Source of the DNA: RPQJ01 sp963732415
GTDB taxonomy: Bacteria; Pseudomonadota; Gammaproteobacteria; Steroidobacterales; Steroidobacteraceae
Assembly (NCBI GenBank): GCA_963732415.1
Contig: CAVSZK010000004.1
Coordinates: 124,001-188,000, forward strand
DNA: 64,000 bases
Direction: 5' to 3'
How positions within the stretch are numbered: position 1 is the stretch's first letter; each line of letters starts with the position of its first letter. The position numbers and the translations under genes were made by a program. The notes beneath the pieces are model-generated. The model saw only the letters and a list, made by a program, of their open reading frames with translations, was not told where the DNA came from and made no database searches. Shown here piece by piece: positions 1 to 7,623 of the stretch.

Positions 1-33
1 TGCAGGCGACCAGGTTAGGGGATCCTGACTGCA

Positions 34-423
34 ATGGCCTACCAGCTGCTAGCGGAACTGACGCTCATCCTGCACGCCGTGTTCGTGGCGTTCGTGATGC
101 TTGGTGCATGGCTGGTGTTGCGCTGGCCGCGCACGGCCTGGATACACCTGCCGGCAGTGATCTGGGGCGCCGGTATCGAGTTCCTGGGCGGCATCTGTCC
201 GCTGACGCCGCTGGAGAATCACTTTCGACAGTTGGCGGGCGAGCAAGGCTACGCCGGTGATTTCATCGAGCACTACGTCGTTCCGGTTCTCTATCCGGAT
301 GCCTTGACTCGCAGGGTTCAGGTCGCACTCGGCGTGCTCGTCCTGCTGACGAATGTAATGGTATACGGCTGGGTACTTTGGCGCCTGCGTGCGGCTCGTG
401 CATCAAGGGATCCAGTCAGATAA
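34..423 (+). CDS. DUF2784 family small membrane protein
   Basis: A 129-residue inner-membrane protein with about four hydrophobic segments (near residues 5-27, 37-53, 82-90 and 96-117). The pattern of an early L-x-H-A-x-F-V-x-F, then G-G-I-C-P-L-T-P-L-E and a late H-Y-x-x-P-x-x-Y-P matches DUF2784, a family of unknown function. The length is normal for the family. The ATG at 34 is the first start in the frame and there is a GGGGA about ten bases upstream. It lies only 15 bases before the HEPN gene on the same strand, so the two may be co-transcribed. No function is claimed. Confidence 0.8.
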   Translation: MAYQLLAELTLILHAVFVAFVMLGAWLVLRWPRTAWIHLPAVIWGAGIEFLGGICPLTPLENHFRQLAGEQGYAGDFIEHYVVPVLYPDALTRRVQVALGVLVLLTNVMVYGWVLWRLRAARASRDPVR

Positions 424-438
424 AGGGAGTATGCGTGT

Positions 439-1104
439 GTGGTGATGAACTTCGAACAGCTCAAGACACGGCATCGGGCGGAGCGTGATCCCTGGCATCC
501 CAACCTGTCGCTCAGAGTGCACCGGGCCTTGTCGTGGTTGGGCCGTGCTGAGCAGCTGGCCGAGCAGGACGACGTCGACGGGCAGTTCATCCTGTTGTGG
601 ATTGCGTTCAACGCGGCGTATGCGACCGACATCGACGAGAAGTACCGGGAGTCCGAGCAGCAGACGTTCCGGGGATTTCTCGACAAGCTCACTGGGCTCG
701 ATGCGGGGAAGAAGCGGTTCGATGGATTGGTGTGGACCGAGTTTCCGAAAAGCATCCGGGTGCTGCTGGATAACCAGTACGTCTTCGCCGATTTCTGGAA
801 GTTCCAGAATGGGTCACTTGCCGAGGAGGCATGGAAGGCGAGTTTCACCTCTGCCAACCGGGCGGCGCACAAGGCGCTGGGCCGGCAGGACACCGTGACG
901 GTACTGTCTGTGGTGCTCGCCCGGATCTACACGCTCCGGAATCAGGTCCTGCACGGTGGGGCGACCTGGGGTTCCTCGGTCAATCGGGAGCAGCTCCGGG
1001 ATTGCACGAACTTCATGGCGAAACTCGTCCCGCTCGTGATCGAGGTGATGATGGATCATCCCGATACTCTTTGGGGGGATGCGGTCTATCCGGTGGTGAA
1101 GTGA
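439..1104 (+). CDS. HEPN-domain protein
   Basis: A 221-residue, mostly helical soluble protein. Near the C-terminus it carries R167-N-Q-V-L-H172, the R-x4-6-H signature of HEPN domains, a superfamily of RNases and nucleotide-binding helpers in toxin, abortive-infection and RNA-processing systems. The rest (a W-I-A-F-N-A-A-Y segment near 54-61 and a central helix bundle) resembles the Apea-like HEPN proteins. The GTG at 439 is preferred because a GGGAG lies nine bases upstream; an ATG at 445 is the alternative. No nucleotidyltransferase (MNT) or other antitoxin partner is next to it, so a toxin role is unproven. Confidence 0.65.
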   Translation: MVMNFEQLKTRHRAERDPWHPNLSLRVHRALSWLGRAEQLAEQDDVDGQFILLWIAFNAAYATDIDEKYRESEQQTFRGFLDKLTGLDAGKKRFDGLVWTEFPKSIRVLLDNQYVFADFWKFQNGSLAEEAWKASFTSANRAAHKALGRQDTVTVLSVVLARIYTLRNQVLHGGATWGSSVNREQLRDCTNFMAKLVPLVIEVMMDHPDTLWGDAVYPVVK

Positions 1105-1117
1105 CGCTCAAGCCAAC

Positions 1118-1582
1118 TCACCCGCCCTTGGCGACGGGGTAGCCCTTGTTGATCCAGTCCGTACCGAAGTTGTCCGCGATGTAGAGAGCCTTGACCTGCT
1201 TGAACCCCAGCGCATGGAGTGCGTCATAGGCGGCGGCCATGTTCGGGCAGTCGCCCCACGGGCAGCAACCGCAATAGATGACGATCGCGGTGTCCCTGGG
1301 CAGCTTTGCAACCCGGTTTCGCAGCAGCTGTAGACCAGCCTCATCACTGGCTGGCCCGACGAATTCCGATCCCGGGATGTGTGCCTGCGTATAGAGAACG
1401 TGGAAGCCGACATGCAGCAGCAGCGGCTTCGACTTGGACGCGCTCTTGAGGCTCACCGCGAGGTCGGCAGGCTGGACCAGGTCGGCCTTGGGGATGGATG
1501 AAGCCGCCTTGGGCGCGGCCAGTGCCGGCATTGAGAGCAACAGGAAAACAAACGCGAAGGCGAAGGGCAGGGAGGCTTTCAT
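1118..1582 (-). CDS. Exported rhodanese-like protein with a cysteine-rich active loop
   Basis: A 154-residue protein with a clear signal peptide (about residues 1-22, ending A-L-A), so it probably acts in the periplasm. The remainder has the rhodanese fold pattern, with A-H-I-P-G-S near 67-72 and a catalytic-loop strand V-I-Y-C. Instead of the usual C-x-x-G-x-R loop it has C104-G-C-C-P-W-G-D-C112, four cysteines in nine residues and no loop arginine. Classical sulfurtransferase activity is therefore uncertain, and a thiol-redox or metal-handling role is possible. It is transcribed alone, converging on the HEPN gene. Confidence 0.75.
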   Translation of the reverse strand: MKASLPFAFAFVFLLLSMPALAAPKAASSIPKADLVQPADLAVSLKSASKSKPLLLHVGFHVLYTQAHIPGSEFVGPASDEAGLQLLRNRVAKLPRDTAIVIYCGCCPWGDCPNMAAAYDALHALGFKQVKALYIADNFGTDWINKGYPVAKGG

Positions 1583-1731
1583 TGCGGTTTCCGTTTTACC
1601 CGGGGTGGATATCAGTTTACGCCGCCCGCGCGGTCACATGCTGTCGTCCGGAGGCAGGGCGGCTGGGCCTGGACGGCCGTTAACCGACGCGGGACTGGTC
1701 GGGCCGCTCGGCCCTCACCAACGGGAGTCGC

Positions 1732-2190
1732 TCAGTCCCAATGAACCTTGACTGTAACGCCCTTGACCGTCGAGCTAACCAGCACCAGCGAAACGTCCTC
1801 GTTGCCCATGCTGCGCTCGATGATCACGTTCTCGGCGTCTTCCATCTCAATGCTCTGCTGCTTCGTTCCGAGTTGCTTCTCGAAGGCTTTCTTGATCTCG
1901 CGAGCTACCGCGTTTTCGTTGGTGCCATTCTTGATAGAGACGGTGACGTCCTGCGGCGTGCCGCCCTTCGGCGTCACGCGGAACACGATCTCACCGTCGG
2001 AGTCGGCATCGTGGTTGACCTCGATGCGATAGTCGTCGGTGTAGCGGAGCTTCTGGGCGGGGGCGACGGCTTCAGGCGCCGTGCTCGCGGCCGGCACCGC
2101 GGCGGATTCAGCCGTCGCCGGGTCCTGGGCAATGGCCAGGGAAGAGAACAACAGGATCGTTCCAGCGATGCCGACTCGCAACACGTTCAT
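1732..2190 (-). CDS. Exported protein of unknown function
   Basis: A 152-residue protein with a signal peptide ending near A-I-A-Q, followed by an Ala/Pro-rich linker and a compact domain with a D-x-D-x-D-G-E turn. I do not recognise the family. The start is placed at the ATG at 2190, because the open frame upstream adds only eight non-signal-like residues and a GGGAG precedes this ATG. It lies about 95 bases downstream of the bactofilin pair on the same strand and could be a distal member of that unit. Soluble periplasmic location is inferred. Confidence 0.6.
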   Translation of the reverse strand: MNVLRVGIAGTILLFSSLAIAQDPATAESAAVPAASTAPEAVAPAQKLRYTDDYRIEVNHDADSDGEIVFRVTPKGGTPQDVTVSIKNGTNENAVAREIKKAFEKQLGTKQQSIEMEDAENVIIERSMGNEDVSLVLVSSTVKGVTVKVHWD

Positions 2191-2286
2191 GGAGGCTCCC
2201 GCAGGGGTTGGCACTAGAGGGTGCGACCGAGTCTAGTTCACTGTCCATGCCCCGGGGAAGAGCCCCGGCCGCACGCAATCCCGTCC

Positions 2287-2877
2287 TCAGGACCCGGTCA
2301 GTACCGCGTCGACGTCGTGGTCGGTCAGCTCGGCCTCGTCGCCCTCGGTCGTGTCGGGAACCTTGATGCTGATGGTGGGGATCGCCGGCGCGTTGTCCAT
2401 GTCGATGCGGCCGCTGAGGCGCGCGCCTTCATCCACGGACACTCGCGGCGAGAAAACGTCCCCGCGCACCACGGCGCCGGATCGCACAGTCACGCTTTCG
2501 AGCGCGTAGAGGTTACCGTCGATGGTGCCTTCGACGACGATGCGTCGTGCACGCGTGTTGCCTTGGACCCGGCCCTGGGCGCCGATGGTGACGCTGCGCG
2601 TGTGCAGGATCGAACCCTCGACCTGTCCCTGGATCACGAGGTCTTCATCGGCGACCAGGTCGCCCTTGAAGCGCAGCGTCGAGCCCAGCGTCGAACACTT
2701 TGCTGTAGATGGCGATGGCGATGACGAGGGCGAAGTCCGCGTGCGGTCGGGCGTGATCTGGGCAACCGGTACGGATGGTTGCACGGCCGGGCGTATCGGC
2801 AGTGGCAGTGCCGCGGTCGGATCAGTCATGACTTCCTCGAGGTGGTCGATCGGCTCTGCCTTTTCGCGTTTCCACAT
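2287..2877 (-). CDS. Bactofilin (second gene of a tandem pair)
   Basis: A 196-residue polymer-forming cytoskeletal protein. A Pro/Ser-rich N-terminal tail of about 65 residues precedes the bactofilin core, which opens with S-T-L-G-S-T-L-R-F-K-G-D-L and continues as short right-handed beta-helix repeats (V-I-Q-G-Q-V-E-G-S-I and V-V-E-G-T-I-D-G-N-L). The C-terminal tail is acidic (E-G-D-E-A-E-L-T-D-H-D). Bactofilins self-assemble at the membrane and scaffold cell-wall or polar complexes. The ATG at 2877 is chosen because it follows the upstream bactofilin stop by 16 bases. No LytM-type peptidase, a frequent partner, is adjacent. Confidence 0.85.
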   Translation of the reverse strand: MWKREKAEPIDHLEEVMTDPTAALPLPIRPAVQPSVPVAQITPDRTRTSPSSSPSPSTAKCSTLGSTLRFKGDLVADEDLVIQGQVEGSILHTRSVTIGAQGRVQGNTRARRIVVEGTIDGNLYALESVTVRSGAVVRGDVFSPRVSVDEGARLSGRIDMDNAPAIPTISIKVPDTTEGDEAELTDHDVDAVLTGS

Positions 2878-2893
2878 GGCGGCTGCTCTCTCT

Positions 2894-3307
2894 TTAATCT
2901 GCTGTACCGGTGCGGGCCGGGCGCGCAGCCGCGGCATGAGCCGGGGCGGCCTTCGACTCGGAACGGGCGGGTTCCATGGTGACGCCGCCGTTGAACGAGG
3001 CGCCTTCGGCGATGTTCACCAGCGGGGCCTCGAGGTTGCCGCGCACGTTGGCCTTGGGCCGTATCGAGATCGACACCTGGGCTTTCAGGTCTCCATCGAC
3101 CCGGCCTTCGACGACGATCACGTCTGCGGTTACGCTCGCCTTGACGTGGGCCTCGGGGCCGATCGTCACCTTGGGTGCGGGGCCGATGGTGCCTTCCACC
3201 TGCCCGTTGATGACCAGCGCCTCGCTGGCGGAAAGCTCGCCCTTGAAGCGCAATGTCGAGCCCAGGATCGACGCTGGCTCGGAAGCCACGTTGTATGTGT
3301 CGGACAT
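2894..3307 (-). CDS. Bactofilin (first gene of a tandem pair)
   Basis: A 137-residue bactofilin of near-minimal size. A short N-terminal tail leads into S-I-L-G-S-T-L-R-F-K-G-E-L, then repeats such as V-I-N-G-Q-V-E-G-T-I and V-V-E-G-R-V-D-G-D-L that build the beta-helix. The tail is Lys/Ala-rich and ends P-A-R-T-G-T-A-D, in contrast with the acidic tail of its neighbour. The ATG at 3307 sits seven bases after a strong GGGGAG. A longer frame continues upstream but its sequence is non-protein-like. The opposite tail charges suggest the two proteins could co-assemble; that is inference. Confidence 0.85.
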   Translation of the reverse strand: MSDTYNVASEPASILGSTLRFKGELSASEALVINGQVEGTIGPAPKVTIGPEAHVKASVTADVIVVEGRVDGDLKAQVSISIRPKANVRGNLEAPLVNIAEGASFNGGVTMEPARSESKAAPAHAAAARPARTGTAD

Positions 3308-3618
3308 CAGGATCTCCCCTTCGGTAGCGTCTGGCTGAGCAGAAACTACCGCAGCGTCGCCGGGCCGGGTCGGACGCACGTCACAAAAGTGACTGCCTCG
3401 GTGGGCAGTGTCCCGCGGGCGGCTTTTCGTCGGACCCGGGCTCCTGCAGGCCGACGGCGCGAATGGCCCTTCGCGGCGATGACGGCTAGAGTCGATGCAT
3501 CGCAGCCGGCCACGGAGTCGGTGACTTGCGGCGTCCCAGGCGCCTGGGGCCAACGCCGTGAATCGACGGCCCGCGGGGACTGTGTTCACGGCACCAAAAG
3601 ACCGGACCGGAGAAGCGC
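3308..3618. other. Divergent intergenic region between bactofilin genes and yheU
   Basis: About 310 bases that should hold the bactofilin promoter (leftward) and the yheU promoter (rightward). Apart from the short perfect inverted repeat listed separately at 3380-3393 I see no convincing sigma-70 boxes, terminator or RNA gene. The open frames crossing it are Arg/Pro/Ser-rich and look like GC-driven noise. Confidence 0.4.
3380..3393. promoter_or_regulatory. Inverted repeat GTCAC-AAAA-GTGAC
   Basis: A perfect 5-bp inverted repeat around a four-A spacer, lying in the divergent region between the bactofilin operon and yheU. It could be a small operator. It does not fit the CRP consensus (TGTGA-N6-TCACA, opposite orientation), and short repeats like this arise by chance. 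Confidence 0.2.
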
Positions 3619-3894
3619 TTGAGCGAATGGTGGGAAGACGACCGCGAGCGACCGCCTCCGGTGGCCGTGCCGCACACCGAGTTGTCCGAAGAGGCACTAA
3701 GGGGTGTCGCCGAGTCTTTCGTGCTGCGCGAAGGCACCGACTACGGTGAGCGCGACGTGTCGCACGATGAGAAGGTCGCACAGGTGATCCGCCAACTGCA
3801 ACGCGGCGAGGCCCGGATCATGTTTGATCCGCTGGACTCGAGCGTCACGATCGTTGCAGTGACGCCGGGTGACCGGCAGATCGGGACAAAATAG
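3619..3894 (+). CDS. yheU: YheU/UPF0270 family protein
   Basis: A 91-residue protein whose residues about 17-85 match the small YheU (UPF0270) family: V-P-H-T-E-L-S-E-E-A-L, then E-S-F-V-L-R-E-G-T-D-Y-G-E, then K-V-A-Q-V-I-R-Q-L-Q-R-G-E-A. The family occurs in gammaproteobacteria and its function is unknown. It is normally about 70-75 residues, so this copy has about 20 extra N-terminal residues if the TTG at 3619 (GGAG just upstream) is used. GTG codons at 3661 and 3667 would give the usual length. Confidence 0.85.
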   Translation: MSEWWEDDRERPPPVAVPHTELSEEALRGVAESFVLREGTDYGERDVSHDEKVAQVIRQLQRGEARIMFDPLDSSVTIVAVTPGDRQIGTK

Positions 3895-4419
3895 CAACAA
3901 ATTTCCTCAAGAAGCCGCGTGATTGGACCGCTGGCGGTCGATGACGCCGCTGTACGGTCGGCGGCCGGGTGCGCATCGGACTCCAATCAGCGAATGATTG
4001 TGCGCTGCGTCATCGAATGAATTGAGGCATTCGGGAACTACGCCTTCGCGGGACTGTCATCTCCGTGTGTCAACGTGCGAACTGGTCTCGGAGGAACGCG
4101 GCATGAAGTACCTGTTAGTCTTTCCTGTTCTCTTCATGCTGATGCTGGAGCAGAAGCGGGTGATACGGATCGCGACCGGGCGGCTCCGCAGGACCCGGTG
4201 ATACGCGACCACTGAGCGTGGACCGTCGACCACGCCCGGACAGGTAATCAGCACGACGGCGCATTCATCATCGGTAACTCCTTGAGGATTGTGGCGGCGG
4301 AGGGGTGATAATGGCCCCAGCGCCGACGCGCAATCGCCAGTCGTGGGCCGCGCTCGCGCGGGATCATGGCGGCCGGTCTTGCAGAGGCGACTATTGCGGA
4401 CCATTGCGAGGAGCGAACG
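3895..4419. other. Intergenic region downstream of yheU
   Basis: About 525 bases with no confident gene. It includes one short frame with a good ribosome binding site (4103-4201, listed separately) and a weak hairpin (GCGTGG/CCACGC, 4216-4235) just after it. I see no tRNA-like cloverleaf and no T-tract terminator. Confidence 0.4.
4103..4201 (+). CDS. Possible 32-residue membrane peptide
   Basis: A short frame starting with ATG five bases after a near-perfect GGAGGAACG. It encodes a hydrophobic N-terminal stretch (M-K-Y-L-L-V-F-P-V-L-F-M-L-M-L) followed by a basic tail ending R-L-R-R-T-R, consistent with a one-pass membrane peptide or a truncated signal peptide. A weak hairpin follows the stop. 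There is no family match I recognise. The ribosome binding site and the hydrophobic start are the only evidence. Confidence 0.3.
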   Translation: MKYLLVFPVLFMLMLEQKRVIRIATGRLRRTR

Positions 4420-4872
4420 ATGACGGAGAAGGAGTTACAGCCAAAAATACTTGCGGCGTTGGCCGCAGTCCGCGATTGCGCCGCGCGGATCGAAGACAGC
4501 GCCGACGGCATGCTCAAGGCGCTGCCGGCCATGCCGATGGACGAAGTATTGCGCGCGACCTCACTCGAGACGAGTGCGGGTTTGAAGGACACGGCAGGTC
4601 GGGCGACTTTCGAAGTTGCGCTCCTTCAAGCCCAGCTCGGCGAGGGAAAGACCAACGTCGCGAGCGTAGTCCAGGCGCTGTCCAGCATCGATGCAACCAT
4701 CATGGGCGCACTCGCCTCGGCGGCTGACGTCGTGGACGAGCTGGAGAAGGCGGCGGAACGCGACGAGCGGAACGAGCCTCCGTTCGTGATGATGATCGAG
4801 GCGACCGGCGCGATGCTGCAGGGCCTCGAGAAAGCGAAGGTTGCGACCGAAGCGCTGCGGGCGGCGGGCTAG
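4420..4872 (+). CDS. Alanine-rich helical protein of unknown function
   Basis: A 150-residue protein with no signal peptide or membrane segment, rich in Ala, Glu and Leu. It is predicted to be almost entirely helical (for example A-A-L-A-A-V-R-D-C-A-A-R-I-E-D). It has no motif I can name. The ATG at 4420 follows a GAGGAG by six bases and gives a better start than the upstream frame. Its stop codon overlaps that of the converging glutathione-transferase-like gene in a shared CTAG. Confidence 0.6.
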   Translation: MTEKELQPKILAALAAVRDCAARIEDSADGMLKALPAMPMDEVLRATSLETSAGLKDTAGRATFEVALLQAQLGEGKTNVASVVQALSSIDATIMGALASAADVVDELEKAAERDERNEPPFVMMIEATGAMLQGLEKAKVATEALRAAG

Positions 4873-5468
4873 TCCTGCAGCGCCTGCGCGCGCGCATAGG
4901 CCGGACGGGATACGATCCGCTTCACGTAGTCTTCGACGACCGTTGACTTCGGCATCATCGGGCTCTGCCCGAACATTGCGAACGTCGTTCCGTAGAGCAC
5001 GTCGGCCGCGCTGAAGTCTTCGCCAAGCAGGTACGGCCCCTGGGACAATCTTGCGATCACGGCCTCCATGGCTTCTTCCACCGCCACCCAGCCGGCAGTG
5101 CCGCGCGGCACGTCGACCTTCATGAACCTGGACATGAAGGCCGGTTCGAGTACGCCGGAATAATAAGAGAGCCACGACAGATAGGCGCCGCGCCCAGGCT
5201 CGCCGACCAGCGGCCCGAGATGGTTTTTCGGGAATCGATCCGTCAGGTACAACGCGATCGCCGGGGACTCGAACACGATCACGCCGTCGTCCGAGATGGC
5301 TGGCACCTTGCCGTGCGGGTGTGGATTGGCCGGATCCACCTCGCCGCTGCCGTCCGACCTGCGTATCGTCACGGGCTTGAGCTGATACGGCGCTTCGAGT
5401 TCCTCGAGCAGGAATATGAAACGTGTCGAGCGGGTCCTCGGGTGGTGAAACAGCGTAATCACGGGCAT
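4869..5468 (-). CDS. Glutathione S-transferase family protein
   Basis: A 199-residue cytosolic GST-like protein. The N-terminal thioredoxin-like domain (about 1-78) holds F-H-H-P-R-T-R-S, G-K-V-P-A-I as the cis-proline loop and F-E-S-P-A-I as the glutathione gamma-Glu site. The helical C-terminal domain has G-P-Y-L-L-G-E-D-F-S-A-A-D, the conserved N-capping box. Substrate is unknown. The ATG at 5468 is used because the thioredoxin strand begins at once (M-P-V-I-T-L); the frame upstream is Arg/His-rich noise. Confidence 0.85.
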   Translation of the reverse strand: MPVITLFHHPRTRSTRFIFLLEELEAPYQLKPVTIRRSDGSGEVDPANPHPHGKVPAISDDGVIVFESPAIALYLTDRFPKNHLGPLVGEPGRGAYLSWLSYYSGVLEPAFMSRFMKVDVPRGTAGWVAVEEAMEAVIARLSQGPYLLGEDFSAADVLYGTTFAMFGQSPMMPKSTVVEDYVKRIVSRPAYARAQALQD

Positions 5469-5606
5469 CCCCCGGTCGACTGTGGTGATGGTGGATTGTC
5501 CCACGAAACAATGCACCGATAGGGTTCGACGGCATCGACGGTGCTGATGGCTCCGGGGATGATGATGGCGCAGGGTGCGCAATCTGGCGCAAGGAGTTAC
5601 TCGCAG

Positions 5607-6119
5607 GTGCACGCCCAGGGTTTCAGGCCAGTCGGAAAACCGGACGCCCGCGTGCTGGTGCTGGGCACGCTGCCGGGGCCGATGTCGCTCGCAATGAACC
5701 AGTACTACGCCCAGCCGCGCAATGCATTCTGGCCCATCATGGGTGCGCTGTTCGGTGCGTCGCCGGGGCTGGCCTACCGCGAGCGGTTGCGTCTATTGAA
5801 AGCGAGCGGTGTTGCGGTCTGGGACGTCTGCCATTCGGCGTATCGCGAAGGCGCGCTCGATGCCTCGATCGAGGCACGGTCGATCGTGCCGAACGACTTC
5901 GTCGCGTTCTTCAGGTCTCATCGACGCGTCCAGTTGATCTGCTTCAACGGGCAGACGGCCGGCAACCTGTATCGCCGGCTGGTGCTCCCGGCACAGTCGC
6001 TGCAGGTGCAGCAGATTCCACGTCTGACATTGCCATCGACCAGCCCAGCGCACGCAGCGATGCGGTTCGAGCAGAAACTCGAGCGATGGAAAGTCGTGCG
6101 GCCCGAGTGCGAGGACTGA
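5607..6119 (+). CDS. DNA-deoxyinosine/uracil-DNA glycosylase family protein
   Basis: A 170-residue member of the uracil-DNA glycosylase superfamily, closest to the hypoxanthine-DNA glycosylases that remove deaminated adenine. Evidence is the opening G-F-R-P-V, motif 1 region L-G-T-L-P-G-P-M-S-L, then Q-Y-Y-A-Q-P-R-N-A-F-W-P-I-M, a mid-protein V-W-D-V-C-H-S-A and the late L-P-S-T-S-P-A-H loop that inserts into DNA. The GTG at 5607 has an AAGGAG ten bases upstream and puts the conserved G-F-x-P at the N-terminus. An ATG at 5541 would add 22 residues. Confidence 0.75.
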   Translation: MHAQGFRPVGKPDARVLVLGTLPGPMSLAMNQYYAQPRNAFWPIMGALFGASPGLAYRERLRLLKASGVAVWDVCHSAYREGALDASIEARSIVPNDFVAFFRSHRRVQLICFNGQTAGNLYRRLVLPAQSLQVQQIPRLTLPSTSPAHAAMRFEQKLERWKVVRPECED

Positions 6120-6128
6120 AGACCGCCG

Positions 6129-6746
6129 TCAGAACTGCGCGCTGGGCCTCGCGGCGACGCGGTCGCGCCAGGCAGCCAGGTGGACCAGTCCCAGGTCCGC
6201 CGGCTTGAACTTGGCCAGCTTGGCGAACTCGATGCCGCAGAACGCGGTAATGTCGGCGATGGTAAAACGGTCACCGGCCATCCACGGACGACTTGCGAGG
6301 CGGGCGTCGAATACTCGTGCGGCGTCCAGAAGCTTCGTCCCCTGCGACGCGCCGAAATCCGGGAACTGGGGGTTCTCCAGCGTGGCAAGGCCCGGATGCG
6401 TGTGCCGGACGCTGTTGGCAATCAATATCATGAAGTGCAGCTCGACCTGGCGATCGGCCATCTCGATGAACGCGCGCTCCTCTGCAGTCACACCCATCAG
6501 GTTCGGCTCCGGATAGAGGCCCTCGAGATACGTGCAGATGGCGCGGGATTCGGCCAGGAAGCGCCCGTCGTCGAGTTCCAGCACCGGCACCCTGGCGATG
6601 GGGTTCCGCGCCGTAAACGCGGCATTCCTGTGATCGCCGGCGTTCAGGTCGAGCAGCTCCCGATCGATGCCCTGTATGCCTTTCTCGGCGATGAACATGT
6701 CGACGCGGCGGGGATTGGGGGCGCGGGGCGAAGTGTGGAGTTTCAT
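6129..6746 (-). CDS. Glutathione S-transferase family protein
   Basis: A 205-residue GST. The N-terminal thioredoxin-like domain starts M-K-L-H-T-S-P-R-A-P-N-P-R-R-V, with R-V-P-V-L-E-L-D-D-G cis-proline loop and L-A-E-S-R-A-I-C-T-Y-L-E as the glutathione site. The C-terminal helical domain includes R-P-W-M-A-G-D-R-F-T-I-A-D-I-T, a typical N-capping box. It resembles bacterial theta/nu-like GSTs. The substrate is unknown. It converges on the glycosylase gene and is not related closely to the other GST-like protein nearby. Confidence 0.88.
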   Translation of the reverse strand: MKLHTSPRAPNPRRVDMFIAEKGIQGIDRELLDLNAGDHRNAAFTARNPIARVPVLELDDGRFLAESRAICTYLEGLYPEPNLMGVTAEERAFIEMADRQVELHFMILIANSVRHTHPGLATLENPQFPDFGASQGTKLLDAARVFDARLASRPWMAGDRFTIADITAFCGIEFAKLAKFKPADLGLVHLAAWRDRVAARPSAQF

Positions 6747-6951
6747 GGACGGATCATCTGGGCGAAGGATGGACCGAGTCAACCGCAATCCATGCCCGGG
6801 CGCTACCAGCAGGCGAGTTCGATTGCCGCCAGGGGCGTGAGCTGCGCGCGAGGTGACGGGTTAGGATTGTGCGCCGGGGACACGGCTCGCAACGAGCGGC
6901 GCCGGGCCTGGCTGACTGATGATTTACGGACAGATGGAAGAGGTGACGCGC

Positions 6952-7623
6952 GTGACAACTGCACTGATTACCGGCGCCGCAGGCGGCATCGGCTACGAAC
7001 TGGTCCGGCAACTGGCCGAGCGCGGTACGAAGGTCATCGCCGCCTGTCGCAAGCCAGGCACCGAACTTGAAAAGCTGGGGGTACGCGTCGAGGCGGGTGT
7101 CGATATCGCCACCGACGCTGGTTGCGCGGCACTTGCAGCGCGTGTTGCGGGCGTGCCGCTCGACCTGGTCATCCACAATGCCGGGGTGTTGACGACGGAG
7201 TCGCTGGACGCGCTGGATGATGATGCCTGCGCGCGCATCCGCCTGCAGTTCGAGGTCAATGCGCTGGCACCATTGCACATCTCGGCGCTGCTGGCGCCGC
7301 AACTTACCAAAGGTGCCAAGCTGGTGCTGATCACCAGCCGCATGGGCTCGATGGCGGACAACACGTCGGGCGGCTACTACGGATATCGAATGTCGAAGGC
7401 GGCGATGAACGCGGCGGGCCGGTCACTCGCGCACGATCTCGCGCCACGTGGCGTGGCGGTAGCATTGTTGCACCCGGGATTCGTGCAGACACCGATGACC
7501 GGTGGCCGTGGCGACGTAGACCCGGCGACCGCTGCGCGAAACCTGATCACGCGCATCGACGAACTCACGCCCGCCAGCAGCGGCGGCTTCGTGCACGCGA
7601 ACGGTTCGTCGCTGCCCTGGTAG
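6952..7623 (+). CDS. Short-chain dehydrogenase/reductase
   Basis: A 223-residue classical SDR. It has the Rossmann motif T-G-A-A-G-G-I-G at the N-terminus, N-A-G-V after strand 4, a catalytic Ser in I-T-S-R-M-G-S, and the Y-x-x-x-K pair in Y-R-M-S-K. It resembles the CsgA/sniffer-like single-domain SDRs; substrate is unknown. The GTG at 6952 has an AGGTG six bases upstream and places the Rossmann strand at once. ATGs at 6919 and 6934 are possible longer starts. Confidence 0.85.
   Translation: MTTALITGAAGGIGYELVRQLAERGTKVIAACRKPGTELEKLGVRVEAGVDIATDAGCAALAARVAGVPLDLVIHNAGVLTTESLDALDDDACARIRLQFEVNALAPLHISALLAPQLTKGAKLVLITSRMGSMADNTSGGYYGYRMSKAAMNAAGRSLAHDLAPRGVAVALLHPGFVQTPMTGGRGDVDPATAARNLITRIDELTPASSGGFVHANGSSLPW

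Noticed and set aside
2251..2268. CCGGGG...CCCCGG hairpin between the bactofilin pair and the exported protein gene
   Set aside because: No T-tract follows on the minus strand; likely chance in GC-rich DNA.
3380..3393. CRP/FNR site at the bactofilin-yheU region
   Set aside because: The half-sites are GTCAC...GTGAC, in the wrong orientation for CRP (TGTGA-N6-TCACA) and not like FNR (TTGAT-N4-ATCAA).
2894..3781. A long bactofilin frame extended upstream to 3781
   Set aside because: The first about 158 residues are Arg/Pro/Ser noise; a strong GGGGAG and the family start at 3307.
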